Notes under the pieces: model-generated
Told to the model about the DNA's origin: nothing
Seen by the model: only the letters and a program-made list of their open reading frames with translations
Databases searched by the model: none
Assembly: GCF_001612685.1 (NCBI RefSeq)
Contig: NZ_BDAY01000035.1
Location: 58,682 to 122,681, forward strand
Source: Nocardia altamirensis NBRC 108246
GTDB taxonomy: Bacteria; Actinomycetota; Actinomycetes; Mycobacteriales; Mycobacteriaceae
Reading direction: 5' to 3'
Length of the DNA stretch: 64,000 bases
Program-made: the position numbers and the translations under genes
Shown here: positions 8,691 to 17,840 of the stretch, piece after piece
Layout: every line of letters starts with the position of its first letter
How positions within the stretch are numbered: the stretch's first letter is position 1

Positions 8691-9557
8691 ATGACGATAC
8701 GCAAGGCCGTAATCGCTGCTGCTGGACTGGGTACACGTATGTACCCGATCACGAAGACGATCGACAAGGCGATGTTGCCGCTGGGGCGCCGCCCCGCAAT
8801 CGATTACACGATTCGTGAATGTGCACGCGCCGGCGTCGACCAGATTGCGATCGTGGTGCGGGAGGGGAGTACCCAGGTGCAGCACTACTATGGGTGCGAC
8901 AGCGATCTTCGAGCGTTGCTGGCGACGCGTGGATGGGAACAAAAGGCCGCGGCCTTGGACGAGATCGCCAGTGTCCCTGAGCTCACCTTTATCGAGCAGT
9001 CGTTGGAACAAGGTTATGGCACAGCGATTCCGGTGCAGCTGGCCCGTGAGTTCGTTGGCGAGGACAGCTTCTTCTACATCTCGAGCGATGATCTGCTGTC
9101 TGACGAGCCCGGCAGTTCAACGCTCGCCTCACTCGCCCAAACAGCCGGCGATGGCTACGGGATCGTTGGCCAGCCGATGGTGGTCGAAGACCACAGCCGC
9201 TACGGTGTACTGAGCATCCAGGAGGTCGACTCCTCGCTGTACTTGCGCGGCATAGCGGAGAAGGAGGCGCCGTCCCCTGACAGTCGAGGGGCGCTCGTCA
9301 ACATCAGTCGATACGTCTTCCCGCCCACGTTCTTCGATACGTTGGCGATGGTCGGCACCGACCCAGGATCCGGCGAAATCTATCTCACAGATGGCCTTTC
9401 CGCTGTGCTCAACGCCAGCCCGGACGCGGTACGAGTCCAACCGTCGCTAGGCATCTACTTCGACCTGGGAAGTGTCGATGGGCTCGTTTCCGCAATCAAC
9501 CACTTCTCGTCGATCGAGGATCTGTCCGACGATTCCTCGATTCTCAGCGTCGTCTAA
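8691..9557 (+). CDS. UTP--glucose-1-phosphate uridylyltransferase-like nucleotidyltransferase
   Basis: A 288-residue sugar-1-phosphate nucleotidyltransferase. The N-terminal motif AVIAAAGLGTRMYPITKTIDKAMLPLGRRPAIDY is the nucleotide-binding loop of the GalU group, and FFYISSDDLL corresponds to the metal-binding Asp region. SSLYLRGIAEKEAPS and the closing FDLGSVDGLVSAINHF also fit GalU. It would make UDP-glucose or a related nucleotide sugar in the cytoplasm. The ribosome site GAGGAG lies just upstream. No other nucleotide-sugar gene is adjacent, so this may be an extra copy rather than the housekeeping galU. Confidence 0.83.
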   Translation: MTIRKAVIAAAGLGTRMYPITKTIDKAMLPLGRRPAIDYTIRECARAGVDQIAIVVREGSTQVQHYYGCDSDLRALLATRGWEQKAAALDEIASVPELTFIEQSLEQGYGTAIPVQLAREFVGEDSFFYISSDDLLSDEPGSSTLASLAQTAGDGYGIVGQPMVVEDHSRYGVLSIQEVDSSLYLRGIAEKEAPSPDSRGALVNISRYVFPPTFFDTLAMVGTDPGSGEIYLTDGLSAVLNASPDAVRVQPSLGIYFDLGSVDGLVSAINHFSSIEDLSDDSSILSVV

Positions 9558-9762
9558 AAGACTGCTGCGCAATGAGTCTGGCCCCCATGCTGGCGGCCAC
9601 ACCACCGTGAGCAGTATCAACAGGACCCCAGGCTCCGCCTGGTGAGCAAGGGCCAATCTGGTATTGGCTACGCCCTGTGCGCATCCTGGTGGATGCTCGG
9701 TGATGTTGTGCTGCTGTGGGTTTGGGTGGACGATGCCGGTCGTGGGTTCGTAGGCTTCGGGG

Positions 9763-10674
9763 ATGGTACGTAGGACTCCGCCGAGGCCGGTCGATGTGGA
9801 GGCGCTGTTTCCTGAACTTGTCGCGTTTCGGCGAGAGGCGGTGCGGCTGCATCCGCGACCGGGTCGACCTGGTCTGCGAGATAGTTCGTTGGGTGGGCCG
9901 TTGTTGTGGCCGCGGTGGGAGCCATGGCCTCGGTGCTTTGACTTGCATGAGGACCGGCCGGACAGGGAGAGCTATTCTTGGGGGAAGGTCATACCCGACG
10001 GTGCACCCTTCGTGCCGGTGCTGCAGTTGTTCGCTGACGATGTCCCGGAATTGCCGTTCCCTGCCGATGCGGATCTGCTGCAAGTGTTGTGGTGCCCCTA
10101 CATTCACCTGCGGAGCTTTGCGCCGCGGCCGCAGTTGTACTGGCGCAACAGCTCTCGATGCGGCGATGACCATCCTCAGCCGCCGCGCCCGCGCGACGCG
10201 CAGCCCGAATTTCTGCCGAACCCTTGCGTGGTGCATCCAGAGCGGGTCGTCGACTATCCCAGAGGTGATATGCCTCGGGAACTTTCGGATTCCCTGGAAG
10301 ATCGCTTCGAGCAGCTGCGGGAGACAACGGGTTGGGACTACGAGCAGGATCTGGCGGTGTCCAGTGGCGTGAAAGCCGGTGGCTACCCGACCTGGACCCA
10401 GGAACCGGACTGGCCGAACTGTTCCGGATGCGGAGCGCCGATGGAGCACCTGCTCACCATCAACAGCATGGAGTTCAACGGCAGCGGATGGCGCGTCTGG
10501 TTACCGTGGGAAGACCGCCCCGCCACTGATGGCGAGATGGACTTCAGGCACCCCGGTTTCGCAGGCAAGTGCAGCCCGCACGGCCTGAGTCTCGGCGACG
10601 GCGGCGGTATCTACATCTTCGACTGCCGCGCGTGCCCTTACTACCCGTACACCTACCGCTTCGACGGCTCGTAG
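9763..10674 (+). CDS. DUF1963 (YwqG-like) domain protein
   Basis: A 303-residue cytoplasmic protein. It shows the DUF1963 pattern: GGPLLWPRWEPWPRC near the start, PFVPVLQLFADDVPEL, LQVLWCPYIH, and near the end GSGWRVWLPWEDRP and GIYIFDCRACPYYPYTYRFDGS. Function is unknown in the family. Two CxxC-type pairs (CSGCGAPM and CRACPY) may bind metal. It sits alone between the nucleotidyltransferase and the GAP gene. Confidence 0.8.
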   Translation: MVRRTPPRPVDVEALFPELVAFRREAVRLHPRPGRPGLRDSSLGGPLLWPRWEPWPRCFDLHEDRPDRESYSWGKVIPDGAPFVPVLQLFADDVPELPFPADADLLQVLWCPYIHLRSFAPRPQLYWRNSSRCGDDHPQPPRPRDAQPEFLPNPCVVHPERVVDYPRGDMPRELSDSLEDRFEQLRETTGWDYEQDLAVSSGVKAGGYPTWTQEPDWPNCSGCGAPMEHLLTINSMEFNGSGWRVWLPWEDRPATDGEMDFRHPGFAGKCSPHGLSLGDGGGIYIFDCRACPYYPYTYRFDGS

Positions 10675-10750
10675 CCAACACCCGAGCTTCGAGGGTCTGG
10701 GCGTTCGGAATCTGGTGGCGGTCGTTTTCTGACGTAGGGTCGGTGACGTC

Positions 10751-11434
10751 ATGCTGATCTTCTTACTGGCACTTGCGGGGTTCGCAATCCTTGATTCCCT
10801 TCACGTCCTGAACGTAGGGATCACGGCTGCGGTGGTCGTCGACAGCCGACTGAGTCGGCGCTCGCCCATTCCTGGAGCGTTGAGCTTCATCGCGGGAATC
10901 TTTGTTGTCACAACCGCTTTCGGGATCTGCACTGTGCTCGGGTTGAGCTTCTTGACAGATCTTGTCGACTTCGACATCACGCCGACTGTTCGGTACTGGG
11001 CAGAGCTCGTGGTCGGTGCGGTTCTACTGGTTCTCGGCGGTATTCGGTTGCCGGGCAGTGCAGTCGGGGCGATACCGCCTTGGGCGGTTGAGGCACGTCG
11101 ACGACCGTTGCTTCTAGGGTTGGTCGGTGCCGGCGTCGGCCTCGGACAGGCGCCGACCGCAGTGCCGTATCTTGCGGCGTTGGCGATGCTTTCGGTGCGA
11201 GAACCGCGACCGGCGCTGTGGCCGTTGATCGTCAGCGCGTACTGCCTGATCGCATTACTGCCGCCAATCCTGGTGCTGCTCACCTCGACACGGCGCTCTG
11301 CCCGTGCCCAGCGGTTCTACCGCGCCCTTGTTCGGATGCTGGGCCGTTTCGGTCCGATGTCGATTCGCGTCCTGTTCCTGATTTTCGGAGCCGTGCTCAT
11401 TGCGGACGGACTCCGAAATTACTCGTCGCTGTAG
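10751..11434 (+). CDS. GAP family (Sap/LysE-like) integral membrane protein
   Basis: A 227-residue membrane protein with about six hydrophobic segments (residues roughly 1-30, 45-75, 85-105, 125-150, 155-180 and 200-220). It resembles the GAP/Sap family, distant LysE relatives, in which mycobacterial members help move glycolipids to the cell surface. The cargo here cannot be told from sequence. It lies just upstream of the epoxide hydrolase gene on the same strand, with about 140 bases between. Confidence 0.75.
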   Translation: MLIFLLALAGFAILDSLHVLNVGITAAVVVDSRLSRRSPIPGALSFIAGIFVVTTAFGICTVLGLSFLTDLVDFDITPTVRYWAELVVGAVLLVLGGIRLPGSAVGAIPPWAVEARRRPLLLGLVGAGVGLGQAPTAVPYLAALAMLSVREPRPALWPLIVSAYCLIALLPPILVLLTSTRRSARAQRFYRALVRMLGRFGPMSIRVLFLIFGAVLIADGLRNYSSL

Positions 11435-11573
11435 TGACATTGGGGCCTCACCACGGGAGACCAGGCTAGGAGAGTGGATGGCACGGCGGGACCTCATCGG
11501 TGCGCCGGGCAGCACGCAGCTTTCTTCCCGCCGGTGGGAAGGACCGAACCGACGAGAGTGCCATGCTGCGTCG

Positions 11574-12731
11574 ATGTCCGAGGAAATAGTCCCGTTTCGC
11601 ATCGATATTCCGCAGGCGCAGCTCGACGATCTGCGTGAGCGACTGACGCGCACGCGCTGGCCGGAGCCGCTGCCGGGTGACGACTGGGACACCGGCGTGC
11701 CGACAGCCTGGTTGAAGGACCTGGCCGAGTACTGGCGCGACGGCTACGACTGGCGGGCGGCCGAGGAACGGATCAACCAGTTCCCGCAGTTCATGACCGA
11801 GATCGACGGCCAGAACATCTATTTTCTGCACGTCCGCTCCCCGGAGCCCGGCGCGTTCCCTCTGATCCTGACGCATGGCTGGCCCGGTTCGATTGTCGAG
11901 TTCCTCGATGTGATCGGCCCGCTGACCGATCCTGCCGCGCACGGCGGCGATCCTGCCGACGCGTTCGACGTCGTCATCCCGGCCCTGCCGGGCTTCGGAT
12001 TCTCCGGGCCCACAAGCGATCCGGGCTGGGACGGACCGCGCATCGCCCGCGCGTGGGTCGAGTTGATGCGACGACTCGGCTACACCCGCTTCGGCGCGCA
12101 GGGCGGCGATATCGGCGCCACTGTGAGTCCCGCGGTTGGCAGGGCTGCACCCGATCAGGTCGCCGGTGTGCACGTCAACGGCGGTCCCGCGGTGCTGCCA
12201 CCGCTGCCGCTGAGCCAAGAGGAACTCGCCGAACTCAGTGAACTCGAGCGGGACCGGGTTGCCCGCGTCGAAACGTTCATGCAGGTGGAACACGGCTACA
12301 TCGTGATTCAGGCGACCCGCCCGCAGACGATCGCTTACGGGCTCAACGACTCTCCGGTCGGTCAACTCGCGTGGATCATGGACAAGTTCCGCGAATGGAC
12401 CCACCCGCGCACGGCGCTGCCCGATGCCGTGCTGGATCGAGATGTGTTGCTCACCAACGCATCGATCTACTGGTTCACCGGCACCGCGGGCAGCGCTGCC
12501 TATGTCGGCTACGCCCAGGCGTCGGGCTGGGGTGCGAAACCGGCGGATTCCGGCGTGCCGACCGGTGCGATCGTGTTCGCCCACGATGTCGGGGTGCGAC
12601 GCTACGCCGAACAGGAGAACACGATCACCCACTGGGTGGACGTCGCCGATCGTGGCGGTCATTTCGCCGCGTTGGAGGAGCCCGAGCTCTTGGTCGGAGA
12701 TATCCGGGAGTTCTTCCGCAAGCTTCGCTAG
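11574..12731 (+). CDS. Epoxide hydrolase with N-terminal EHN domain
   Basis: A 385-residue enzyme. Residues 1-110 are the EHN domain (PFRIDIPQAQLDDLRERL, WLKDLAEYWRDGYDWRAAE). The catalytic domain has the oxyanion motif HGWPGS at 101-106 and the nucleophile Asp179 in GAQGGDIGATVS. The C-terminus contains the His region (DRGGHFAALEEPELL). It would hydrolyse epoxides through an ester intermediate. I chose the ATG at 11574 because the EHN homology starts there; upstream in-frame starts give a non-homologous leader. Confidence 0.9.
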   Translation: MSEEIVPFRIDIPQAQLDDLRERLTRTRWPEPLPGDDWDTGVPTAWLKDLAEYWRDGYDWRAAEERINQFPQFMTEIDGQNIYFLHVRSPEPGAFPLILTHGWPGSIVEFLDVIGPLTDPAAHGGDPADAFDVVIPALPGFGFSGPTSDPGWDGPRIARAWVELMRRLGYTRFGAQGGDIGATVSPAVGRAAPDQVAGVHVNGGPAVLPPLPLSQEELAELSELERDRVARVETFMQVEHGYIVIQATRPQTIAYGLNDSPVGQLAWIMDKFREWTHPRTALPDAVLDRDVLLTNASIYWFTGTAGSAAYVGYAQASGWGAKPADSGVPTGAIVFAHDVGVRRYAEQENTITHWVDVADRGGHFAALEEPELLVGDIREFFRKLR

Positions 12732-12750
12732 CAGCCGGGTCGGCGGGCGA

Positions 12751-13704
12751 TCATACCGGGGACAGATGGTCCGCCAACCACTCCAGCAGGTGCAGCGGTG
12801 ACCTGTCCAACATCATTTCCAGGCCGTCGTTTTCGTCGCGCGTGACGGCGTGGATGTGCAGGTGGCCAGCGGTTTGTGTCGCGGGGTCGCCGCGTGAGGT
12901 GATGATGTCGACGTTGGGTGTGTCGCGGGTGAGTTCGACCATGTGCGCCATCATCGCGCCGGAGGTCGCCGGATCGACCGAGACGTCCTGCACATGGATG
13001 TCCTCGCCATCGGCGCCCCGCACATACCCGTTCGGGATGACCAGCCGGTGCCCGCCGGGACGCACCGGGTCCAGTGGCTCGAGCGCTATGCCGTCGGACC
13101 AATGTCGCAGCAACTTCGTCAGCGGTGTGCCTGCGATCACCTTGCAGAAGCCGCAAGGGAAGATCTTCAGCGGATGGAACGGTCGTCCCTCATGTTGCTT
13201 GGTCCACGGCAGTATCAGCCCGTCGCCGAACCTGCGTGGCACGACGCTGACCGGCCCGAAATCCGCACCGAGCCCGCGGCGGGTGGCGATCACGTTGCAG
13301 GATTCCATTCCTCCGGCGAGCTCCGCGGCATAGGTCATCCGCTGCTCCACCGACGCGCCCCGCGGCCCATCGGACACGACGATCAGATGACCTTCGGTCA
13401 CACCATTTTTGGGCCGAACCGCGATCGCGCCCGGCCACCTCTGAACCACATCTTCGGGGCCCCATATCCAGGTGCGTTCGGCGATCCGAGAGAAGCGTGG
13501 GCCGGCCCCGGCACCGCCTGCGGTCAGCTGCTCCTTGAACGACAGGGCCGAGAGTTTGTCGCTATCCGTCATATGCGGCCCGACCTTGCGCACGTGGCTG
13601 CTCGCGTCGTTCACGGGCCGAACCAGTGCCCTGGCGAATGCTTCGATCTCTCTGCCGATCATGCCGACCATGTAGTTGCACACCTGACCGAGCTCACCGC
13701 TCAC
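12751..13704 (-). CDS. HIT-domain protein, possibly with a degenerate tandem HIT copy
   Basis: A 317-residue protein. The C-terminal half is a histidine-triad domain: CGFCKVIAGTPLTKLL opens it, GGHRLVIPNGYV follows, and AGHLHIHAVTRDENDG carries the HxHxH triad, so nucleotide hydrolase or transferase activity is likely. The N-terminal half contains EGHLIVVSDG and SVVPRRFGDGL, which look like the same fold with the triad lost. The start at 13704 is a GTG preceded by GGAGGG; the frame is open farther 5' without a better site. It is convergent with the epoxide hydrolase gene. Confidence 0.72.
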   Translation of the reverse strand: MSGELGQVCNYMVGMIGREIEAFARALVRPVNDASSHVRKVGPHMTDSDKLSALSFKEQLTAGGAGAGPRFSRIAERTWIWGPEDVVQRWPGAIAVRPKNGVTEGHLIVVSDGPRGASVEQRMTYAAELAGGMESCNVIATRRGLGADFGPVSVVPRRFGDGLILPWTKQHEGRPFHPLKIFPCGFCKVIAGTPLTKLLRHWSDGIALEPLDPVRPGGHRLVIPNGYVRGADGEDIHVQDVSVDPATSGAMMAHMVELTRDTPNVDIITSRGDPATQTAGHLHIHAVTRDENDGLEMMLDRSPLHLLEWLADHLSPV

Positions 13705-13975
13705 CCTGAAACACCCTCCGCACCACAGTTCGATCACCGTTACCGGCGCATCGGCAACGGCGTCGCTGCCACGGGCAGTACCGCACAGATACCTTCGACA
13801 GCCGAAATCAACTCTGCCACAGCGGTATCGCCATAGTTGGTGAATCCAGGCTCCGTGCAGGGTCATTCGCGGAGTACAACGAGAATGCTAGCGATGCGAG
13901 CCGTCAGCGTGGACGCGCGCTGCCGGGTCGCGATGGTCGGCCATCTGCTGTCGCCGGACGAATAGGGTTGTCACC

Positions 13976-14407
13976 ATGACTGTCCTCGACTCCCCGATTC
14001 CGCGATTCCATTTGGCCATGCCGGTCGACGACCTGGACGCCGCACGTCATTTCTACGGCAAGGTGCTCGGCCTGCCTCAGGGGCGCAGCGCGGAGACCTG
14101 GGTGGATTGGAATCTGCACGGCCACCAGTTCGTCACCCATCTGGCGCCGGCCCGACCGCAGGGAATCCACAATCCGATCGACGGCCATGACGTCCCGGTC
14201 CCGCATTTCGGCCTGATCCTGACGATCCCGCACTTTCATGAGCTCGCCGAGCGGCTGCGGGCCGCGGGCACGGAGTTCGTGATCGAGCCGTATGTGCGGT
14301 TCGCGGGTCAGGCCGGCGAGCAGTGGACCATGTTCCTGCTCGATCCTGCGGGTAATGCGTTGGAGTTCAAGGCATTCACCGACGACTCCCAGGTATTCGC
14401 CGTCTGA
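13976..14407 (+). CDS. VOC family (glyoxalase/dioxygenase fold) protein
   Basis: A 143-residue protein with paired VOC beta-alpha-beta-beta-beta units. RFHLAMPVDDLDAARHFYGKVLGL is the first unit with its metal-ligand His. VPHFGLILTIPHFHELAERL opens the second unit, and FLLDPAGNALEFKAF supplies the terminal metal-ligand Glu. Substrate unknown; members include glyoxalases, epimerases and antibiotic-binding proteins. Located 220 bases upstream of the cupin gene on the same strand. Confidence 0.85.
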   Translation: MTVLDSPIPRFHLAMPVDDLDAARHFYGKVLGLPQGRSAETWVDWNLHGHQFVTHLAPARPQGIHNPIDGHDVPVPHFGLILTIPHFHELAERLRAAGTEFVIEPYVRFAGQAGEQWTMFLLDPAGNALEFKAFTDDSQVFAV

Positions 14408-14627
14408 CGGCGATCACCACACCGAGTGTGCCGAGTAGTAGGGCACCTCACTCCGCCAGTTGCACGCCGAATCGGATTTCGGCCGCAGCTACATCCGCGA
14501 ACAGCGGCAGCTCCATCGGACGCGCCGGTACTACGCGCAGCGGGCCGAGCACACCAGGTCGATGGATATTGTCCAGGGCAAGGTCGAAATACGGTCCGCG
14601 CGGTATCTCGGAAAGGAGTCGTGCCCG

Positions 14628-15332
14628 ATGACAGAAACCCCGAACCACGAGGATTCCGCCCAGCCCAACCGGAGGGTCGCGATCGGTGCCGGTGTGGCCG
14701 CGCTCGGCGGCGCCGCCGTGGGTTCCGGTCTCGGCTTCGCCGCCGCCAGGGCACGGCAAACCAATGCCTCGGCGCTGCCCAATGCCGGGGAGCTGGACAA
14801 CAACCTCGGCGCGGCGTCGCATCTGTTCCATCTCGATGCGGAGGAACCTCTGCGTTTCGACGGAGGCACGCTGCAGGGCGCGCACGAAGGCAACTTTCCG
14901 GTCTTGGCCGGTCAGCAGGGCTCGGTGTATCTGGTCCGGTTGGAGCCGGGTGGGATTCGTGAACCGCATTGGCACCCCACCGCTTGGGAGCTGAACTACG
15001 TCATCTCCGGCACCACGCGGTGGTCCATCCTCGGCACCCATCCCGACGGCACCTACCGCAGAGACGTTTTCGAAGCCAGCAAGGGCGATCTCGTCTTCGC
15101 GCCGCAGGGCTACTTCCACTACTTCGAAAACCACACCACCGACACCACATTGGAGGTGCTGGTCATTTTCAACACCAGTGCCCAGGAGCCCAACGACGAT
15201 ATCGGCATCGTCGGCACGCTCAACTCCATCCCGCGCGATGTCCTGGCTGTCTGCTTCGGTGTCCCCGAAACCGCGTTCGGCCAGGTCCCCACTGATATCA
15301 AGCCCGTAGTCATCACCAAACGTCCTCGCTGA
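14628..15332 (+). CDS. Cupin-domain protein, probably Tat-exported
   Basis: A 234-residue protein. The first 45 residues have RRVAIGAGVAALGGAAVGSGLGFAAA, a twin-arginine-like hydrophobic leader, so export is likely. The cupin barrel follows with metal-ligand residues in EPHWHPTAWELNYVISG and GDLVFAPQGYFHYFEN, as in oxalate decarboxylase or germin-like proteins, though only one cupin unit is present. AGGAG lies 9 bases before the chosen ATG. The open frame extends to 14460 but without homology. Confidence 0.85.
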   Translation: MTETPNHEDSAQPNRRVAIGAGVAALGGAAVGSGLGFAAARARQTNASALPNAGELDNNLGAASHLFHLDAEEPLRFDGGTLQGAHEGNFPVLAGQQGSVYLVRLEPGGIREPHWHPTAWELNYVISGTTRWSILGTHPDGTYRRDVFEASKGDLVFAPQGYFHYFENHTTDTTLEVLVIFNTSAQEPNDDIGIVGTLNSIPRDVLAVCFGVPETAFGQVPTDIKPVVITKRPR

Positions 15333-15447
15333 CCGCACCACGTCAGCCGACGTTCGGTGTCGCGCAGGCGACTTCGGCACACGCACCGGTCCGCGGACAA
15401 CTACCCGCGGACTGGCGCTGTCGATTCCGCCACCTACTACCACGTGC

Positions 15448-16014
15448 TCAGGCCTGCCTGCTCCCGCTCTTTTGCGCCGAAACCTCCACGCCGCCGGGTA
15501 GCAGGGTCACGGGCTGCTCGGTAGCGGACAGTCGCTGCGAGTAACGGGCGAGAATGATCATGACCGCCGGAAAGAGCAAGTCGCACACCAGAACTCCGCC
15601 GGTGTTGCCGGGAGCATGGTCGCCGTTGGCGAACCACTGGTAGACGTGGCCGATCAGTGCGCCCCACAGGAACATGCCTGCGCCGAGGCCGATGGTGATG
15701 CGCTCGCGGGCAGAGGCCGAGACGGCGCGGAAGCCCATGACGGCGAGTCCGAGGTTGGCGAAAGCGATTTCGAACTGGAACGGGGTCGAGTTGAAGCCGA
15801 TCGCGGTGGCCATCACGTCCGGGGCGGTGAGGAATGCGATGGTCATCCACAGGCTGCCGCACCCGAGTGCGGCGCCGGCCCACCACCGCTGCCAGGTTTC
15901 CAGCGCGGCTGCACGGGAGGGGCTGTGCCGGGTGCGGATCAGTGCGCCGACGACCGCAATCAGCGGCCAGATCAGCGGGAAAGCGGTTTGGGCAAGGTAC
16001 GAGATCGAGTTCAT
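15448..16014 (-). CDS. DUF6790-like integral membrane protein
   Basis: A 188-residue membrane protein with about five hydrophobic segments. IGFNSTPFQFEIAFANLGLAVMGF and FLWGALIGHVYQWF are typical of the DUF6790 family, whose role is unknown. The ATG at 16014 has no usable ribosome site (GAGG abuts the ATG), so the transcript may be leaderless. A 34-bp perfect palindrome ends 7 bases upstream of the ATG and must overlap the promoter, so this gene is very probably under specific repression. Confidence 0.75.
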   Translation of the reverse strand: MNSISYLAQTAFPLIWPLIAVVGALIRTRHSPSRAAALETWQRWWAGAALGCGSLWMTIAFLTAPDVMATAIGFNSTPFQFEIAFANLGLAVMGFRAVSASARERITIGLGAGMFLWGALIGHVYQWFANGDHAPGNTGGVLVCDLLFPAVMIILARYSQRLSATEQPVTLLPGGVEVSAQKSGSRQA

Positions 16015-16020
16015 GCCTCG

Positions 16021-16054
16021 AGTCTTGCATGGTTAATATTAACCATGCAAGACT
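16021..16054. promoter_or_regulatory. 34-bp perfect palindrome, likely operator
   Basis: Each half is 17 bases (AGTCTTGCATGGTTAAT and its exact reverse complement), with no mismatch and no spacer. It lies immediately upstream of the DUF6790-like gene on the minus strand. Its AT-rich centre and position suggest a repressor site (TetR-, MarR- or PadR-type) over the promoter. Confidence 0.75.
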
Positions 16055-16111
16055 AACGTTGTCGGATGAGACGAAGGACTCCCGAATCGCCTGGTGCGCT
16101 GCGAGTTCGGC

Positions 16112-16447
16112 TCACCCGCCTATCGAGCGGACCTTGGTGATCAGGCGCCCGCCGAAGGTTGCGCACAGCGGTGCCAGGAACCACAGAATCCAGACGTAGG
16201 ACGTCAGCCAGGCGAATACCGCGGTAGCGGCGAAGACCGCGGCGACCGCAGAGGACGCGTCAGCACCCGAACGCAGGTCGGCGGGGGTCGTGGCTTCGGT
16301 GAGGACTGAGCCGCGGGCGGCCAGCCCCTTCACAACCGCCTCACTTGCGAAAAGCAAAGCGGCCGTTGTCGCGAACAGGCAGATGGCGAGCCGGTTGTCC
16401 GGGGCATGGCCGAATACCGCTGTCGCATAAGGCAGTAGCTTGCGGTC
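16112..16447 (-). pseudogene. TMEM175-like (DUF1211) membrane channel fragment, N-terminus missing
   Basis: An open frame of 111 residues with no good start. It reads LPYATAVFGHAPDNRLAICL, then two further hydrophobic stretches (VAAVFAATAVFAWLTSYVWILWF), matching the second half of a TMEM175-type potassium channel. That family needs an N-terminal repeat with an FSD motif, and this is absent: upstream of 16448 there is a stop codon. I infer that the gene was cut by a deletion or rearrangement near 16450. A TTG at 16357 could start an 81-residue peptide, but it would lack the pore. Confidence 0.55.
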
Positions 16448-16610
16448 TCATAAAGCCTCCGTCGGTGGGGCGCTTGCCGTTCGGCACCGTTCTATCACTC
16501 TGGCCCCAAGCTTTCAGGCCCTGCACGTGGCCTTCAATGAGACTGAGTTGGGCTGGAACAACACCTTCCCCGAGTGCTCCGTTGCCGTCCTGCCGGTTGG
16601 CCGGTAGAGC

Positions 16611-17669
16611 TCAGATTGCCCGCCGCCACTGTCCATCGATGCGCCGCCACTCCACCGGATCGTCGACCAAGACGAAACGATCGCGGCGCAACCAGTAGGT
16701 CAGGTCCGGGTCCCATCCCGCCAGCACTGTCGCGCCTCCGGCGACGTCGATCGCGCGACCCGGGGTTGTCAGATATCCGACCGCACTCAGATGAACCGCG
16801 TCGTATTCCGCGCCAACTGCTGCCCAGTCGGGAATGAACCACTCCCCATTCCGGCCAACCGCCCGATACCAGTCGTGCCGCCGTGAAGCCGTCACCCGCA
16901 ACGGATAAGCGTCGACCAGTGCCCTCCATGCAGTGGGACCATCGATCTCGAGAACCCGAACGGGCTCATTCAAAGCCACTGGCCATACTCGTGCGCGCTC
17001 CCAGCCCATCGAATCCTCCATCGCCGCCAACCGCAGCGCGCCCAGCCAGGGGAGTGCTCGCGAAGTGGCTGGGCACTCTAGGCTCGGCGTGGACCACCAC
17101 TCACCGCTCCAGTTGTCGTTCGGATCAACCCCCAGCTCCCGCCGCGCCCGTTCCTCAGCAGCGACAACCTGATTCCGCCACTGCCGCATGTCCGCGTCGC
17201 CCGTTGCCGACGGCTGCTCTGGATACCAACCGCCGTCGTGCCACCACTGGACCCACCGCTGACCCGCCCGATCAACCGGGCTGTTCAGTAGCTCGAACGG
17301 TGGTGATCGGACCAACGCGTCGGCAACGGAGCGCAGAGCTGTCACCACAGACGGCTGCGCATACACCCGATCAAACTCGTCGGGCTCCTGCCAATACCTC
17401 GCAAAGTCGGTCGCCTCTGCGACCGCCCCCACCACGATTTCCTCTGACAACCTCTCGATCGCGTCCGCCCCGAACGCCTGGATGGCAGCAGCCACCCCTG
17501 CCGCAGGGTCGCCGCTACTCCCGTCTCGCCCCGCTATCCTCCCCGCCGCTTCCCAAACCCTGCCCAGAAACCCGCCATCGCATTCCGCCACCAATTCGGC
17601 GCACACACGGCGTCCGCGGGGGCAGCTGATGATCAGCTCAGCAGTGTCCACGAGATCAACATAGGCCAC
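16611..17669 (-). CDS. Hypothetical protein, Trp-rich, unknown function
   Basis: A 352-residue soluble protein with good coding composition and an ATG start. I do not recognise a family. It is rich in Trp and acidic residues; segments such as WVQWWHDGGWYPEQPSATG and RALPWLGALRLAAMEDSMGW suggest a compact globular protein. There are no membrane segments or signal peptide. It is divergent from the LysE-type gene, with about 170 bases between. Confidence 0.75.
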   Translation of the reverse strand: MAYVDLVDTAELIISCPRGRRVCAELVAECDGGFLGRVWEAAGRIAGRDGSSGDPAAGVAAAIQAFGADAIERLSEEIVVGAVAEATDFARYWQEPDEFDRVYAQPSVVTALRSVADALVRSPPFELLNSPVDRAGQRWVQWWHDGGWYPEQPSATGDADMRQWRNQVVAAEERARRELGVDPNDNWSGEWWSTPSLECPATSRALPWLGALRLAAMEDSMGWERARVWPVALNEPVRVLEIDGPTAWRALVDAYPLRVTASRRHDWYRAVGRNGEWFIPDWAAVGAEYDAVHLSAVGYLTTPGRAIDVAGGATVLAGWDPDLTYWLRRDRFVLVDDPVEWRRIDGQWRRAI

Positions 17670-17840
17670 ACCCGTCCTCTATCCCCTTGTCAGCGGCCAC
17701 CGACAATGCGCCGAACCCCTGATCGATCCACCACGCGAGTTCACGGTCCACCGCCGCGACCAGCTGGCCTGATCGCCCGGAATCCGGTGTGACGCAGTGA
17801 CTTCACTGCGCACCGCCCATGGTCGGCCTAGGCTGCGTGG

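Noticed and set aside
14448..15443. A 331-codon minus-strand frame opposite the cupin gene
   Set aside because: Shadow of the cupin gene, which has a signal-like leader, metal motifs and ribosome site.
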